64,000 nt of DNA from an uncultured Lachnospiraceae bacterium (GTDB lineage: Bacteria; Bacillota; Clostridia; Lachnospirales; Lachnospiraceae): NCBI GenBank assembly GCA_944384025.1, contig CALWRS010000005.1:1-64000 (forward strand), in the 5' to 3' direction. The notes below the pieces were generated by a model. It saw nothing but the letters and a program-made list of their open reading frames with translations. It was not told where the DNA came from and ran no database searches. The first letter of the stretch is position 1; each line of letters opens with the position of its first letter. Below, in pieces: positions 45,641-58,347 of this stretch. The translations under genes were made by a program, and so were the position numbers.

Positions 45641-45648
45641 CCAATACT
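45641..45648 (+). promoter_or_regulatory. Possible forespore sigma -10 before gpr
   Basis: CAATACTA resembles the SigG/SigF -10 (CATACTA), 35 bases before gpr. No convincing -35 is found, so this is tentative; gpr is forespore-expressed in Bacillus. Confidence 0.3.
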
Positions 45649-45682
45649 ATTATAAATTTACGCAAAAAAACGGGGGACTTTT

Positions 45683-46570
45683 ATGAATACGCATACCGAC
45701 CTTGCCATAGAATTGAAGGAGGAACTTGACGAAGCCGCGCTTCGTGCGGGCGGATTTACGTTTGAAGAGCACGAAGAGGCGGGAGGACAAATTCGAGTAT
45801 CCCGCGTACAAATAACGAACGAGGAGGGAGAGCGGCAATTTGGGAGAAGACGGGGCACTTATATTACGATAGAAGTGCCGCAAATGCATCAGGCAGGCGT
45901 CGCGCTTCACAGGCGGGTTGTGTCCTGCGTGGCAAAGCAGATTCAAAGTACGACAATCTGGAACCGCTCGGAGGTGCTGCTCGTAGGCATCGGAAATCGC
46001 GATATTACGTCAGACGCTCTTGGTCCCTGCACTGTTTCCGCCACTTGTGTTAACCGACACAAAAATTTGCTTTTAAGCCGTCCCGCGCCGTACAGCGTAA
46101 GCGCGCTGACGCCGGGCGTGATGTCGCAAACGGGGATGGAGACGCTTGCTATTATAAAAGGCGTAATCTCGCAGACGCATCCGAAGCTTTTAATCGTTGT
46201 AGACGCGCTTGCTTCCCGCAGCATGCACCGCGTTAACCGCACGATACAAATTAGCGATACCGGCATTTCGCCGGGGTCGGGACTAAAAAATTATCGCTTG
46301 CGCATAGATAAGGAGTCGCTTGGCATTCCGGTTTTGGCAATCGGCGTACCGACCGTTGTAAGTACGCGGACGATTCTCATGGACATGTTGGAAGGCGTAG
46401 CAGACGGCAAATGGAGGAATGCGGTTTTGTCGCAGATGTCGCAGGAGTTCAGCGAGGAAAGCGCTAATATGTTCGTGACAACAAAAAATATTGATGAGGA
46501 AATTCAATGCTTAAGCCTTATTCTTTCGCACGCTATCGAAGAGTGCTACGGACTCACAGGAAGCTTCTAA
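45683..46570 (+). CDS. gpr: Germination protease GPR
   Basis: GPR degrades small acid-soluble spore proteins when spores germinate. This 295-residue zymogen begins with a propeptide (MNTHTDLAIELKEELDEA), then the family core LLVGIGNRDITSDALGP (about residues 92-108), TPGVMSQTGMETLAIIKG (about 143-160) and LIVVDALASRSM (about 171-182). GGGGGA precedes the ATG. It is followed by spoIIP, with a 64-base overlap. Its presence indicates the organism can form spores or descends from a spore-former. Confidence 0.95.
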   Translation: MNTHTDLAIELKEELDEAALRAGGFTFEEHEEAGGQIRVSRVQITNEEGERQFGRRRGTYITIEVPQMHQAGVALHRRVVSCVAKQIQSTTIWNRSEVLLVGIGNRDITSDALGPCTVSATCVNRHKNLLLSRPAPYSVSALTPGVMSQTGMETLAIIKGVISQTHPKLLIVVDALASRSMHRVNRTIQISDTGISPGSGLKNYRLRIDKESLGIPVLAIGVPTVVSTRTILMDMLEGVADGKWRNAVLSQMSQEFSEESANMFVTTKNIDEEIQCLSLILSHAIEECYGLTGSF

Positions 46571-47673
46571 AGTGGACAGGGAAACTGGCTTTGTGTCTGG
46601 GGGCGCTTAGACTGGCGCTCCTTTTTGCAGCGCCTGCGTGCCGGATTCTTTCGACGCTTTGTATGACACAAAACGGTCTGTTTTGCTACGCGGGAGAAAC
46701 GATGTGGCAGACATGCTGGATGATTGTTATGGAAGATTCGTTTCGCGAAGGCGTTGTGAAAAATACGATTGCGGCGGATGCGGCGCCGGACGATGAGGAT
46801 CCGCAAAACGAAGCGCTCCTGCTTTATGACGGAAAGAAAAGCGTGCTGTATCTTCTTGCCAAAGAGGAGGATTCTGCCGGGGAAAGCGAGGAGCTTTCGC
46901 AAAACGAAGGGCTTGCCACGGTTCTTGCCGGGGAGCTGACTTTTTCGCAAATCCGCTCCCAATATTTTATTGTTGACCCGTCTACGAGCTTCCCGGAAGG
47001 AATTGTCGATACGAAGACGCTTTTAACAACGGATTTTCGTCTGGAGAAGGGCAAAGAACCGCAGATTTTGATTTTCCATACACATTCTTCCGAAGGGTAT
47101 TCGGACAGCCGCCCGGGCGAATCGGCAGATACCGTCGTTGGCGTCGGTACGTATTTGACCGAGCTTTTGGAGGAAAAGGGCTATTGCGTAATTCACGATA
47201 CAACGCGCTACGATGTGAAAGATGGAGAGGTTAACCGAAACGTCTCCTACACGCAGGCGTTAGCCGGACTGGAAAAAATGCTTGCTAAGTATCCGAGCAT
47301 CGAAGTTGTTATCGACTTGCATCGCGACAGCGGCGAGGCAAGAGTGGCGACGGTGAACGGGAAGAAGGCGGCGCAAATTATGCTTTTTAACGGACTAAGT
47401 CGGACCGACGAGGGCCCGATTGCCCATCTTCCAAACGAGAACCTGCCCTATAACCTTGCTTTTAGCTTCCAGTGCAAGCTTATCGGTGATGCGAAATATC
47501 CGGGTTTTTTAAAGCGAAACTATTTGAAAAGCTACCGCTACAACATGCATCTGCGCGCCAGAGACTTGCTGATTGAAGTGGGGACGGGAAAAAATACCGT
47601 CGCGCAGGCATATGCGGCAATGGAGCCATTTTCAGAAATTTTGGACGCCGTCTTAAGCGGCTCGTGGCAGTGA
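46507..47673 (+). CDS. spoIIP: Stage II sporulation protein P
   Basis: SpoIIP is a peptidoglycan amidase/endopeptidase that drives engulfment of the forespore. The 388-residue protein has an N-terminal membrane helix (about residues 24-45) and the catalytic domain with FHTHSSEGYSDSRPG (about 195), TRYDVKDGEVNRNVSYTQA (about 235) and VIDLHRDSGEARV (about 273). ATG 46507 follows GAGGAAATTCA and lies deep inside gpr (64-base overlap), implying coupled translation. The N-terminus is basic. Confidence 0.95.
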   Translation: MLKPYSFARYRRVLRTHRKLLKWTGKLALCLGALRLALLFAAPACRILSTLCMTQNGLFCYAGETMWQTCWMIVMEDSFREGVVKNTIAADAAPDDEDPQNEALLLYDGKKSVLYLLAKEEDSAGESEELSQNEGLATVLAGELTFSQIRSQYFIVDPSTSFPEGIVDTKTLLTTDFRLEKGKEPQILIFHTHSSEGYSDSRPGESADTVVGVGTYLTELLEEKGYCVIHDTTRYDVKDGEVNRNVSYTQALAGLEKMLAKYPSIEVVIDLHRDSGEARVATVNGKKAAQIMLFNGLSRTDEGPIAHLPNENLPYNLAFSFQCKLIGDAKYPGFLKRNYLKSYRYNMHLRARDLLIEVGTGKNTVAQAYAAMEPFSEILDAVLSGSWQ

Positions 47674-47699
47674 GCAGGAAAAAAGAGAAGGAAATTCGA

Positions 47700-47728
47700 T
47701 TGCAAAGGAAGAATTTGTGATTTATAAT
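47700..47728 (+). promoter_or_regulatory. SigA promoter of lepA
   Basis: TTGCAA (47700-47705) and TATAAT (47723-47728) are 17 bp apart, 65 bases before lepA. Confidence 0.8.
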
Positions 47729-47792
47729 AACGTTTGCGGAAGAGCAGAGTATGCAAATGGTACCGTCGGAAGAAAGCAAACGGAGGAAGCAC

Positions 47793-49610
47793 ATGGCAGG
47801 TTTTGACCAGACAAAGATCAGAAATTTTTGTATTATTGCGCATATCGATCACGGAAAGTCTACGTTAGCGGATCGGATTATAGAAAAAACTGGACTGCTA
47901 ACGAGCCGGGAAATGCAGGCGCAGGTACTTGACAATATGGAACTCGAGCGGGAGCGCGGAATTACGATTAAGGCGCAGACGGTGCGCACCGTTTATAAGG
48001 CGCAGGACGGAGAAGAATACGTCTTTAACCTGATTGACACGCCCGGTCATGTGGACTTTAACTACGAAGTTTCCCGCAGCCTTGCTGCTTGCGAAGGAGC
48101 GATTTTGGTTGTGGATGCGGCGCAGGGCATCGAGGCGCAGACGTTAGCAAACGTTTATTTGGCGCTTGACCATAATCTGGAAATTATGCCGGTTCTAAAT
48201 AAAATAGATTTGCCAAGCGCAGATCCGGAACGGGTAATGAACGAAATAGAAGATGTAATTGGGCTGGAGGCGCACGACGCTCCGCGTATTTCCGCGAAGA
48301 TGGGATTAAATATTGACGAAGTGCTCGAGCAGATTGTCCGAAAAATTCCTGCGCCAAAAGGCGATCCCAAAAGTCCGCTGCAGGCGCTCATTTTTGACAG
48401 CGTTTACGATTCTTACAAGGGCGTAATTATTTTTTGCCGAATCAAGGAAGGGACGATTACGACCAACACACGCATTCGTATGATGGCTACCGGCGCAGAG
48501 GCCGACGTTGTGGAAATTGGGACGTTAGTTCCGGGGAAATTTATGCCTTGCGAAGAGCTTTCCGCCGGAATGGTAGGATATATTACGGCAAGCCTTAAAA
48601 ATGTCAAGGAAACGCAAGTTGGCGACACGGTAACAGACGCGCGTTTCCCGGCGTCGGAGCCGCTGCAAGGGTACAAAAAAGTGCACTCGATGGTATTTTG
48701 TGGAATGTATCCGTCGGATGGAGCCAAATATCCGGACCTTCGCGACGCATTGGAAAAATTGCAATTAAACGACGCATCGCTTCAATTTGAACCGGAGACC
48801 TCCATTGCGCTTGGGTTCGGTTTCCGCTGCGGCTTTTTAGGGCTTTTGCATTTGGAAATTATACAGGAACGTCTGGAAAGAGAATACGGGCTTGATTTGG
48901 TAACGACAGCGCCGGGCGTTGTTTACCGCGTTTATAAAACCGACGGTACGATGCTAGAGATCACCAATCCTTCTAATTTGCCGGATCCGTCGGAAATTGA
49001 ACATATGGAAGAGCCGGTTGTGAGCGCAGAGATTATGGTAACGACCGAGTTTGTAGGCGCTATTATGAAGCTTTGTCAGGAGCGGCGCGGCGTTTATTTA
49101 GGGATGGAGTACATGGAGCAGACAAGAGCGCTTCTTAAGTACGAGCTCCCGCTTGGCGAAATTATATATGACTTTTTTGACGCACTAAAATCACGCTCCA
49201 AAGGGTATGCGTCCTTTGACTACGACTTAAAAGGGTACCAGCGTTCCGAGCTTGTAAAACTGGACATCCTTATCAACAAAGAAGAAGTGGACGCGCTGTC
49301 GTTTATTGTACATGCGCAAAGCGCTTATGAGCGCGGGCGGAAAATGTGCGAACGGCTAAAGGAGGAAATTCCAAGACAGCTGTTTGAAATTCCGATTCAG
49401 GCTGCCATTGGAAGCAAGATTATTGCAAGAGAAACTGTCAAGGCAATGCGCAAAGATGTTCTTGCGAAGTGTTATGGCGGTGATATAACAAGAAAGAAGA
49501 AGCTTTTGGAAAAGCAAAAGGAAGGCAAGAAGCGGATGCGCCAGGTCGGAAACGTAGAAATCCCGCAAAAAGCATTTATGAGCGTTTTAAAGCTGGATAG
49601 CGACGATTAG
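47793..49610 (+). CDS. lepA: Elongation factor 4 (LepA)
   Basis: LepA is a ribosome-bound GTPase. The 605-residue protein has GTPase motifs [13 protein letters not shown] (G1, about residues 13-25), [10 protein letters not shown] (switch), DTPGHVDF (G3) and [10 protein letters not shown] (G4), and ends with the LepA-specific C-terminal domain ([21 protein letters not shown]). ATG 47793 after GGAGG is chosen over an in-frame ATG at 47751. It starts the lepA-hemW part of the conserved block. Confidence 0.98.
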   Translation: MAGFDQTKIRNFCIIAHIDHGKSTLADRIIEKTGLLTSREMQAQVLDNMELERERGITIKAQTVRTVYKAQDGEEYVFNLIDTPGHVDFNYEVSRSLAACEGAILVVDAAQGIEAQTLANVYLALDHNLEIMPVLNKIDLPSADPERVMNEIEDVIGLEAHDAPRISAKMGLNIDEVLEQIVRKIPAPKGDPKSPLQALIFDSVYDSYKGVIIFCRIKEGTITTNTRIRMMATGAEADVVEIGTLVPGKFMPCEELSAGMVGYITASLKNVKETQVGDTVTDARFPASEPLQGYKKVHSMVFCGMYPSDGAKYPDLRDALEKLQLNDASLQFEPETSIALGFGFRCGFLGLLHLEIIQERLEREYGLDLVTTAPGVVYRVYKTDGTMLEITNPSNLPDPSEIEHMEEPVVSAEIMVTTEFVGAIMKLCQERRGVYLGMEYMEQTRALLKYELPLGEIIYDFFDALKSRSKGYASFDYDLKGYQRSELVKLDILINKEEVDALSFIVHAQSAYERGRKMCERLKEEIPRQLFEIPIQAAIGSKIIARETVKAMRKDVLAKCYGGDITRKKKLLEKQKEGKKRMRQVGNVEIPQKAFMSVLKLDSDD

Positions 49611-49626
49611 AGCAGGGAGGAGCAGC

Positions 49627-50772
49627 GTGGAACTGTATTTGCACATTCCCTTTTGTGTAAAAAAATGCAATTACTGTGATTTCCTTTCGTTCCCAATGGA
49701 TGAAGCAGGGAAGAAGGCGTACCACCGCGCACTTTTAAGAGATATTCGGGAAGCTTCCGCCGTGTATAAGAACCAAGAGATTTCCAGCATTTTCTTTGGG
49801 GGCGGCACCCCTTCGCTTCTTGAAGGGGAAAAAGTTTCAGAGCTGTTAGAAGCGATTTGCCGCGCTTTTTTGGTGCGGGAGGACTGCGAGATTACTATGG
49901 AGTGCAATCCCGGAACTGTAACACAGGAAAAGCTTTGCGCGTACAAGCGAGCAGGCGTTAATCGCTTAAGTATTGGCATACAGTCCGCGTGTGACCGCGC
50001 ACTTTCGCTGCTTGGAAGAGTGCATACGTGGCGGGACGCTAAAGAAGCGTTCTTAATGGCGCGGCAGGCCGGATTTTCCAATCTGGGCGTAGATGTGATG
50101 ATGGCGCTTCCCGGGCAGTCACTAGAAGAATACGAAGAGACGCTTAAGCAGGTGCTTTCGCTTAAGCCGGAGCATATTTCCGCTTACGATTTAATTGTAG
50201 AGGAAGGAACCCACTTCGCGAGGTGGTATGAAAAAGAGCCGGAAGCGTTTCCGGACGAGGAGACGTCCTGTCGGATGTACAAAAAAACGGTGGAAATGCT
50301 TACAAAGGCGGGTTACCGGCAATACGAAATTTCCAACTACGCCAAGCCAGGCTTTGTTTGCAGGCACAATTATGGTTATTGGAGCAACGAACCGTATTTG
50401 GGGATTGGACTGGGCGCCGGTTCGTACGTTGGGCTTCGCAGATTTCGGAATACGACGGACTGGACGAGCTATCTTGCGAAAAATACGACAGAAGAAACGG
50501 CGGTTTTAACAAACGAGGAGCAGCAGGAGGAATTTTTCTTCCTTGGAATGCGCCGGGTGGAAGGAATTTCCCAAAAGGAATTTGCGGCGCGGTTTCCGGA
50601 GACGGATTTTGCCCCTTATAAAAATACGCTGCTGCATTTTTTAACGCAGGGGCTTGTTCGCGAAGAGAACGGGCGATTTTCGCTTACGGTGGACGGAATG
50701 CTTGTCTCTAACGTAATTTTTACGGAACTGGGGCTTACCGCTGAGCGGATACAAAAAGGAGGGAAAACTTAA
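49627..50772 (+). CDS. hemW: Radical SAM heme chaperone HemW
   Basis: HemW binds heme and delivers it to target proteins; it is related to but distinct from the oxygen-independent coproporphyrinogen oxidase HemN. The 381-residue protein begins ELYLHIPFCVKKCNYCDF, with the C-x3-C-x2-C radical SAM cluster, followed by FFGGGTPSLLE (about residues 58-68) and GVDVMMALPGQ. The start is GTG 49627 after GGGAGGAG. It lies directly after lepA, as in Bacillus. Confidence 0.95.
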   Translation: MELYLHIPFCVKKCNYCDFLSFPMDEAGKKAYHRALLRDIREASAVYKNQEISSIFFGGGTPSLLEGEKVSELLEAICRAFLVREDCEITMECNPGTVTQEKLCAYKRAGVNRLSIGIQSACDRALSLLGRVHTWRDAKEAFLMARQAGFSNLGVDVMMALPGQSLEEYEETLKQVLSLKPEHISAYDLIVEEGTHFARWYEKEPEAFPDEETSCRMYKKTVEMLTKAGYRQYEISNYAKPGFVCRHNYGYWSNEPYLGIGLGAGSYVGLRRFRNTTDWTSYLAKNTTEETAVLTNEEQQEEFFFLGMRRVEGISQKEFAARFPETDFAPYKNTLLHFLTQGLVREENGRFSLTVDGMLVSNVIFTELGLTAERIQKGGKT

Positions 50773-50773
50773 A

Positions 50774-51595
50774 TTGAACGCGGTTTTGTGTTCGACAGGC
50801 TGTCTGATTGGACGCCCGAACGGAAGAAATTTCCGACTGTTGGAGACGTGTATTGACCGACTTATATGCGACGGATTTGAATTTATGGTTTACGAGGATT
50901 GGTACGCATGTATGCCGGAGCTTGCCGACTACTTAAAGAGGCTGCCTGCGGCGTTTCCAACCCTTCACTGCGAAAAAAAGATTGGTGAGAAGCTTAGCAG
51001 CGAACAGTACGAAGAACGGGAAGAGGGATTTGCCTGCTTTCTTAAAAATTGCGAGCTGGCGGAGGCGATTGGAAGCCTGCGGCTGGTTTTGCATCTTTGG
51101 AACGGGATGGTGTCCGATTCTCATATCGAGCGAAATTTGGAAGCGTTTGGACGGCTTTTTGAGACGGCAAGGGCGCACGGACTGGAACTTACGGTGGAAA
51201 ATGTTGTCTGTAACCACGCCGACCCGTGGTCGCACTGGAACGCGCTTTTAAAAGAGTATCCGGATGCCTCGTTTACGTTTGATACAAAGATGGCGGCTTT
51301 TCACGGACAACTGGAACTTTTGTATGAGCCAGAGAACGAACCAGTGCTGCAGCACATCCATCATTTTCATGTAAACGATTATGGCGGCGGCTACAAAGAT
51401 TGGAGCCATTTGAAAACTTTGCATATCGGAAGCGGAAACGTGGAATTCGCCCCGTTTTTTTCGTATCTGGGAGAGCAGGGGTATAAAGGCTATCTGACTT
51501 TAGAAGAGACTTCTTTCGCAGCGGACGGCACAATCGATTTTGAAACGCTAAATCAAAGCATTCGCACAGTTCGCAGCTATTTGGAGCAGGCATAA
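50774..51595 (+). CDS. Xylose isomerase-like TIM-barrel protein
   Basis: This 273-residue protein belongs to the sugar phosphate isomerase/epimerase family (AP endonuclease 2-like TIM barrel). Likely metal-binding residues are seen in LVLHLWNG (about residue 104), TVENVVCN (about 139), FTFDTKMAAFHG (about 167), HHFHVNDYGG (about 195) and LTLEE (about 244). The start is TTG 50774, after AGGAGGG. It is inserted between hemW and hrcA, which are adjacent in Bacillus. The substrate is unknown. Confidence 0.82.
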   Translation: MNAVLCSTGCLIGRPNGRNFRLLETCIDRLICDGFEFMVYEDWYACMPELADYLKRLPAAFPTLHCEKKIGEKLSSEQYEEREEGFACFLKNCELAEAIGSLRLVLHLWNGMVSDSHIERNLEAFGRLFETARAHGLELTVENVVCNHADPWSHWNALLKEYPDASFTFDTKMAAFHGQLELLYEPENEPVLQHIHHFHVNDYGGGYKDWSHLKTLHIGSGNVEFAPFFSYLGEQGYKGYLTLEETSFAADGTIDFETLNQSIRTVRSYLEQA

Positions 51596-51649
51596 GAAAA
51601 CGTACCGTGCAAAATAAAAAAAATAGCGCTCTTTTTTGTAAAAACGGTG

Positions 51650-51678
51650 TTGACAAACGCAAAAAAGGGTGCTATTTT
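51650..51678 (+). promoter_or_regulatory. SigA promoter of the hrcA-dnaK operon
   Basis: TTGACA (51650-51655) and TATTTT (51673-51678) are 17 bp apart, directly upstream of the CIRCE operator. Confidence 0.85.
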
Positions 51679-51689
51679 ATGTACAGATG

Positions 51690-51716
51690 TTAGCACTCGG
51701 TGAGTTTGAGTGCTAA
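51690..51716 (+). promoter_or_regulatory. CIRCE operator
   Basis: TTAGCACTC-N9-GAGTGCTAA is a perfect CIRCE inverted repeat, located just after the promoter. It is the HrcA binding site; the repressor is released when GroE is titrated by unfolded proteins. Confidence 0.98.
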
Positions 51717-51735
51717 TAAAACAGGAGGGAGACCG

Positions 51736-52752
51736 TTGGATTTAAGCGATCGAAAACTGAAAATTCTTCAGGCCATCATCCGGAACTACTTAGAGACGGG
51801 AGAGCCGGTAGGTTCCAGAACGATTTCAAAGTTTACGGATCTAAACCTTAGTTCCGCGACCATTCGCAACGAAATGTCGGATCTGGAAGAACTGGGACTG
51901 ATTGTTCAGCCGCATACTTCCGCAGGACGGATTCCTTCTGATCGGGGATATCGCCTTTATGTGGATATGCTGATGCGGGAAAAGCAGGAGGAAATGGAGC
52001 AGCTTCAGGTGGAGCTGAACGCAAAATCGCAAAAGCTTGACACCATCTTAAAAGAAGCGGCAAAGCTTTTGGCAAACAACACCAACTACGCTTCCTTGAT
52101 AACGACGCCGCAATACCGTACGCGGCGGCTGAAGTTTCTTCAAATCACACAGGTAGATCCGGAAAATCTGCTCGCCATTATTGTTCTTGAGGGCAACATC
52201 GTAAAGAACAAAATGGTTGCCATTTCCACCCCGGTGGACGCAGACGTAGTGCTTCGGCTGAATTTGCTTTTGAATTCTTCCCTTCAGGGGCTTGACCTTA
52301 AAGAAATTAATCTGGGGATCATTCAAAAGATTAAAGCGGATTCTTCAGGTTACGGACTGCTTGTCGGTGAAATTTTGGATGCGGTTGCAGAAACTCTTGG
52401 CGAAGAAGAGATGCAAACGTACACAAGCGGTGCGACGAACATCTTTAAGTATCCAGAGCTAAACGATTCCGAAAAAGCAAGCCATTTGCTTTATGCGCTG
52501 GAAGAAAAAAAACAGCTGACGGAGCTTATGTACAGCGAAGGAGACAACGAGCGGGGCATACAGGTTTACATCGGAAACGAATCGCCGCTGGAAGCTACGA
52601 AAGACTGCTCGATGGTAACGGCAACGTACCATTTGGAAGACGGCGTATATGGCAAGATTGGCATCATCGGACCTAGACGAATGGATTACGAAAAGGTCGT
52701 ACAGGCGCTGCAAAACCTGATGCAGGAACTGGATGAAATTCTAAAAAAATAA
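51736..52752 (+). CDS. hrcA: Heat-inducible repressor HrcA
   Basis: HrcA represses heat-shock operons by binding CIRCE. The 338-residue protein has the N-terminal winged helix (LSDRKLKILQAIIRNYLETGE and SSATIRNEMSDLEELG, with PHTSAGRIPSDRGYR at about residues 65-79) and a large sensor domain. The start is TTG 51736 after AGGAGGGA; the upstream in-frame ATG lies inside the CIRCE element. It heads its own operon and is autoregulated. Confidence 0.97.
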   Translation: MDLSDRKLKILQAIIRNYLETGEPVGSRTISKFTDLNLSSATIRNEMSDLEELGLIVQPHTSAGRIPSDRGYRLYVDMLMREKQEEMEQLQVELNAKSQKLDTILKEAAKLLANNTNYASLITTPQYRTRRLKFLQITQVDPENLLAIIVLEGNIVKNKMVAISTPVDADVVLRLNLLLNSSLQGLDLKEINLGIIQKIKADSSGYGLLVGEILDAVAETLGEEEMQTYTSGATNIFKYPELNDSEKASHLLYALEEKKQLTELMYSEGDNERGIQVYIGNESPLEATKDCSMVTATYHLEDGVYGKIGIIGPRRMDYEKVVQALQNLMQELDEILKK

Positions 52753-52776
52753 ATGGGAAAGAAAGGGAGGAAGAAC

Positions 52777-55328
<2,552 letters not shown>

Positions 55329-55346
55329 GCATAATACGAACATCTT

Positions 55347-55373
55347 GGGGCTGGCTCTTGGGTCAGCTCCTTT
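55347..55373 (+). terminator. Weak hairpin between dnaK and dnaJ
   Basis: GGGGCTG (55347-55353) pairs with CAGCTCC (55364-55370) with one G-T pair and only three T after it. It may lower dnaJ expression relative to dnaK or mark an RNA-processing site. Confidence 0.45.
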
Positions 55374-55420
55374 CGTGGTTTTCCCCAATCATTGCACAGG
55401 AATGGAGAGTATAAACAGTT

Positions 55421-56557
55421 ATGGACGAAAAAAGAGATTATTATGAGGTCTTGGGAGTCGGTAAAAACGCAACGGAAGATGAGCTGAAAAAAGCTTATCG
55501 GAAGCTTGCAAAAAAGTACCATCCGGACACGAATCCCGGGGATAAAAACGCGGAAATGAAGTTTAAAGAAGCAAGCGAGGCATACTCTGTGCTAAGCGAT
55601 GCGAATAAGCGCGCGCAGTACGATCGTTTTGGACACGCGGCGTTTGAGCAGGGAGGCGGAGGAGCGGGCGGCGGCTTTGACTTCAGCGGAGATATTAACG
55701 ACATTTTCGATATGTTTGGTTTTGGCGACATGTTTGGCGGAAGCAGAAGCCGCAGCAGCAACGGCCCAAGAAGCGGAGCAAGCGTGCGTACTTCCATCCG
55801 GGTTACGTTTGAAGAGGCCGTATTTGGCTGCGAGAAGGATCTGGAAGTAAATGTAAAAGAAACGTGCAAAACTTGTAAGGGAAGCGGCGCAAAGCCGGGA
55901 ACGAGTCCGGAAACTTGTCCGAAATGTAAGGGAAGCGGTACAATTTTGTATACGCAGCAGTCTTTCCTTGGCACGATTCAAAGCCAGAAGACTTGTCCGG
56001 AATGCCGCGGCGCCGGAAAAATTATTAAAGAGAAGTGCCGCGATTGTTACGGCTCCGGCTATGTGGCAAATCGGAAGTCGATTAAAGTTTCGGTTCCAGC
56101 GGGAATTGAAGACGGACAAAAAGTCCGGATTCGGGACATGGGCGAGCCCGGAATCAACGGCGGCGAGCGCGGCAGCCTTTTGGTGGAAGTGCGCATAGCG
56201 CGGCATCCTTTCCTGCAAAGAAATGGATACGACCTGTATTCGTCGGCGCCAATTTCCTTTGCGCAGGCGGCTCTTGGCGGCGATGTCCGAATTTCTACGA
56301 TTGACGGCGACGTTATGTATACGCTAAAGCCCGGAACACAGACAGATACGAAAGTGCGTCTGCGCGGCAAAGGCGTGCCATACCTAGAGCGTCCAAGCGT
56401 ACGCGGCGACCATTACGTAACGCTTGTCGTGCAAGTTCCTACGCATATGACAAGCGAGCAAAAGGATCTTTTGCGCCGGTACGACGACGCTATGAACGAC
56501 AGGACGCCTGCGGAGCCGGAAAAAGAGAAGAAAAAAGGCAAGCTGTTTGGAAAATAA
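55421..56557 (+). CDS. dnaJ: Chaperone DnaJ (Hsp40)
   Basis: DnaJ delivers substrates to DnaK and stimulates its ATPase. The 378-residue protein has the J domain with HPD (YHPDTNPGD, about residue 33), a Gly/Phe-rich linker (about 75-110), four zinc-finger repeats [24 protein letters not shown] and CRDCYGSG (about 148-210), and the C-terminal peptide-binding domains. This is a full type I DnaJ. It is followed by prmA after 12 bases. Confidence 0.98.
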   Translation: MDEKRDYYEVLGVGKNATEDELKKAYRKLAKKYHPDTNPGDKNAEMKFKEASEAYSVLSDANKRAQYDRFGHAAFEQGGGGAGGGFDFSGDINDIFDMFGFGDMFGGSRSRSSNGPRSGASVRTSIRVTFEEAVFGCEKDLEVNVKETCKTCKGSGAKPGTSPETCPKCKGSGTILYTQQSFLGTIQSQKTCPECRGAGKIIKEKCRDCYGSGYVANRKSIKVSVPAGIEDGQKVRIRDMGEPGINGGERGSLLVEVRIARHPFLQRNGYDLYSSAPISFAQAALGGDVRISTIDGDVMYTLKPGTQTDTKVRLRGKGVPYLERPSVRGDHYVTLVVQVPTHMTSEQKDLLRRYDDAMNDRTPAEPEKEKKKGKLFGK

Positions 56558-56569
56558 AGGAGAGGCCGG

Positions 56570-57559
56570 ATGAAGTGGAAAAGTATCTGCATCCATACAA
56601 CAAGAGAAGCGGAAGATATTTTATGCAGCATTCTTTGTGATTTAGGTTTTGAGGGCGCACAGATTCAGGATTCCGAGCAATTGTCCGAGGAAGACAGAAA
56701 GAAAATGTTTATCGACATTTTGCCGGAAGTAGATGAGGGCGACCAAAGCGCCCTCGTAACCTGCTATTTGGATGAAGGCCGGTCTGTAGAAGAGGCTGTT
56801 TTAGCAATATGCAAAGAAAAAGATGCGTATGCGGACGCTGTTGATTTCGGCGATTTTTCCATTACGGTCTCCGAGACAGAAGATACGGACTGGGTCAACA
56901 ACTGGAAAAAATATTTCCACGCGTTTCGAATTGACGATGCGATCGTCATTAAGCCGACGTGGGAGCAGACGGATGCGTTTTCGGACGCAGACATGGTGAT
57001 TACGATTGACCCGGGGACGGCTTTTGGAACCGGCGCGCACGAAACGACACGCCTTTGCATTTTAAATCTGAAGAAATATTTAAAGCCCGGAGATTCCTTG
57101 CTGGATATCGGCTGTGGAAGCGGTATCCTTTCCATTGTTGGAAGAAAGCTTGGCGCAGGCCTTTGCAATGCGGTTGATATCGATCCGGTTGCCGTAGCGG
57201 TTGCAAAGGAAAATACGCAAATCAATGAAATTCCGCTTTCGGATTCGAACTGTCCATGCCGGGACGGGGAAGGCGTTACGTATGTATGCGGCGATTTGAT
57301 TAGCGACAAAGCGTTTCGGGAGAGCTTCTTTACAGAGCATTACGCGGTCGTTGTAGCCAATATTCTGGCGGATATTATTCTTCCGCTTTCGGAAGTCGTC
57401 GGAGAGCTGCTGCGTCCGGGCGGTATATTTATTAGCTCCGGCATCCTGAATACGCGCGAAGAGCAGGTGTGTCAGAAGCTGGAACAGGAAGGGTTTTCCA
57501 TTTTGGAAGTGACGCGCCAAAACGACTGGGTGAGCGTTGTAGCGAAAAAGCCGGAATAA
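56570..57559 (+). CDS. prmA: Ribosomal protein L11 methyltransferase
   Basis: PrmA methylates ribosomal protein L11. The 329-residue protein shows IDPGTAFGTGAHETTRLC (about residues 144-161), the SAM site LDIGCGSGILSIVG (about 176) and VVANILADIILPL (about 261-273). AAGGAGAGG precedes the ATG. Its place after dnaJ is the Bacillus order, and it is probably part of the heat-shock operon. Confidence 0.96.
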   Translation: MKWKSICIHTTREAEDILCSILCDLGFEGAQIQDSEQLSEEDRKKMFIDILPEVDEGDQSALVTCYLDEGRSVEEAVLAICKEKDAYADAVDFGDFSITVSETEDTDWVNNWKKYFHAFRIDDAIVIKPTWEQTDAFSDADMVITIDPGTAFGTGAHETTRLCILNLKKYLKPGDSLLDIGCGSGILSIVGRKLGAGLCNAVDIDPVAVAVAKENTQINEIPLSDSNCPCRDGEGVTYVCGDLISDKAFRESFFTEHYAVVVANILADIILPLSEVVGELLRPGGIFISSGILNTREEQVCQKLEQEGFSILEVTRQNDWVSVVAKKPE

Positions 57560-57576
57560 AACAGCAGGAGGCGGTC

Positions 57577-58344
57577 GTGTCAAGATTTTTTGTAAACCGG
57601 GAGCAGGTGTTAGAAGACACCGTTATTTTGGAAGGCGGCGATGTGAGCCATATCCGCAGCGTTCTTCGTATGCGGAAGGGCGATAAAATCGAAATTTGTG
57701 ATGGACAGGGCACGGATTATGATTGTATAATAGATGTGTTTGAGGATCGCCGCGCTGTTTTGAAAATTCTTTCCAAACACCCTTCGCAAGTGGAGCTTTC
57801 GGTGCGTTTAACGCTTTACCAAGGGCTTCCTAAGGGCGATAAAATGGAGCTTGTTATTCAAAAAGCGGTAGAACTTGGCGCCACCGCCGTTGTGCCGGTG
57901 CTTTGCAAGCGCTCGGTTGCGCGGATTACCGATCCGAAAAAGGCCCAAAAGAAGCAGGAACGCTGGCAGGCGATTGCACAAAGTGCCGCCAAACAGTGCG
58001 GAAGAGGAATTGTCCCCCGCGTTTGTCCGGCGATTTCTTTTGCCGAAGCAGTGAAGCAGGCAAAGGCGGAAGGGCAGATTTTATTCCCCTACGAAAACGC
58101 GACAGGGATGCAGGCGACGAAGGAAGCCTTTTTGGAGGTTGTAAAAAGCAAAGCCGCAGCTATCTTCATCGGCCCGGAGGGCGGGTTTGACGCAGAAGAG
58201 GTTGCCCTTGCCGTGCAGGCGGGAGCAAAAGTCATTCGCCTTGGAAGGCGAATTTTGCGCACGGAGACGGCGGGGCTTACGGTCTTGTCCGCGTTAATGC
58301 TGCTAAGCGAGTGCGCCGAAGAAAATACAGCGAAGGAAACGTAA
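57577..58344 (+). CDS. rsmE: 16S rRNA m3U1498 methyltransferase RsmE
   Basis: RsmE methylates U1498 in the 16S rRNA decoding region. The 255-residue SPOUT protein has LYQGLPKGDKMELVIQKAVE (about residues 79-98), IGPEGGFDAEEV (about 201-212) and LGRRILRTETAGL (about 223-235), which form the trefoil-knot SAM site. The start is GTG 57577, after AGGAGG. It follows prmA as in Bacillus. Confidence 0.96.
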   Translation: MSRFFVNREQVLEDTVILEGGDVSHIRSVLRMRKGDKIEICDGQGTDYDCIIDVFEDRRAVLKILSKHPSQVELSVRLTLYQGLPKGDKMELVIQKAVELGATAVVPVLCKRSVARITDPKKAQKKQERWQAIAQSAAKQCGRGIVPRVCPAISFAEAVKQAKAEGQILFPYENATGMQATKEAFLEVVKSKAAAIFIGPEGGFDAEEVALAVQAGAKVIRLGRRILRTETAGLTVLSALMLLSECAEENTAKET

Positions 58345-58347
58345 GAT

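Noticed and set aside
51618..51640. A-run, AGCGCT and T-run palindrome after the TIM-barrel gene as a terminator
   Set aside because: The GC part of the stem is only a self-complementary six-base palindrome with no loop, so a stable terminator is doubtful.
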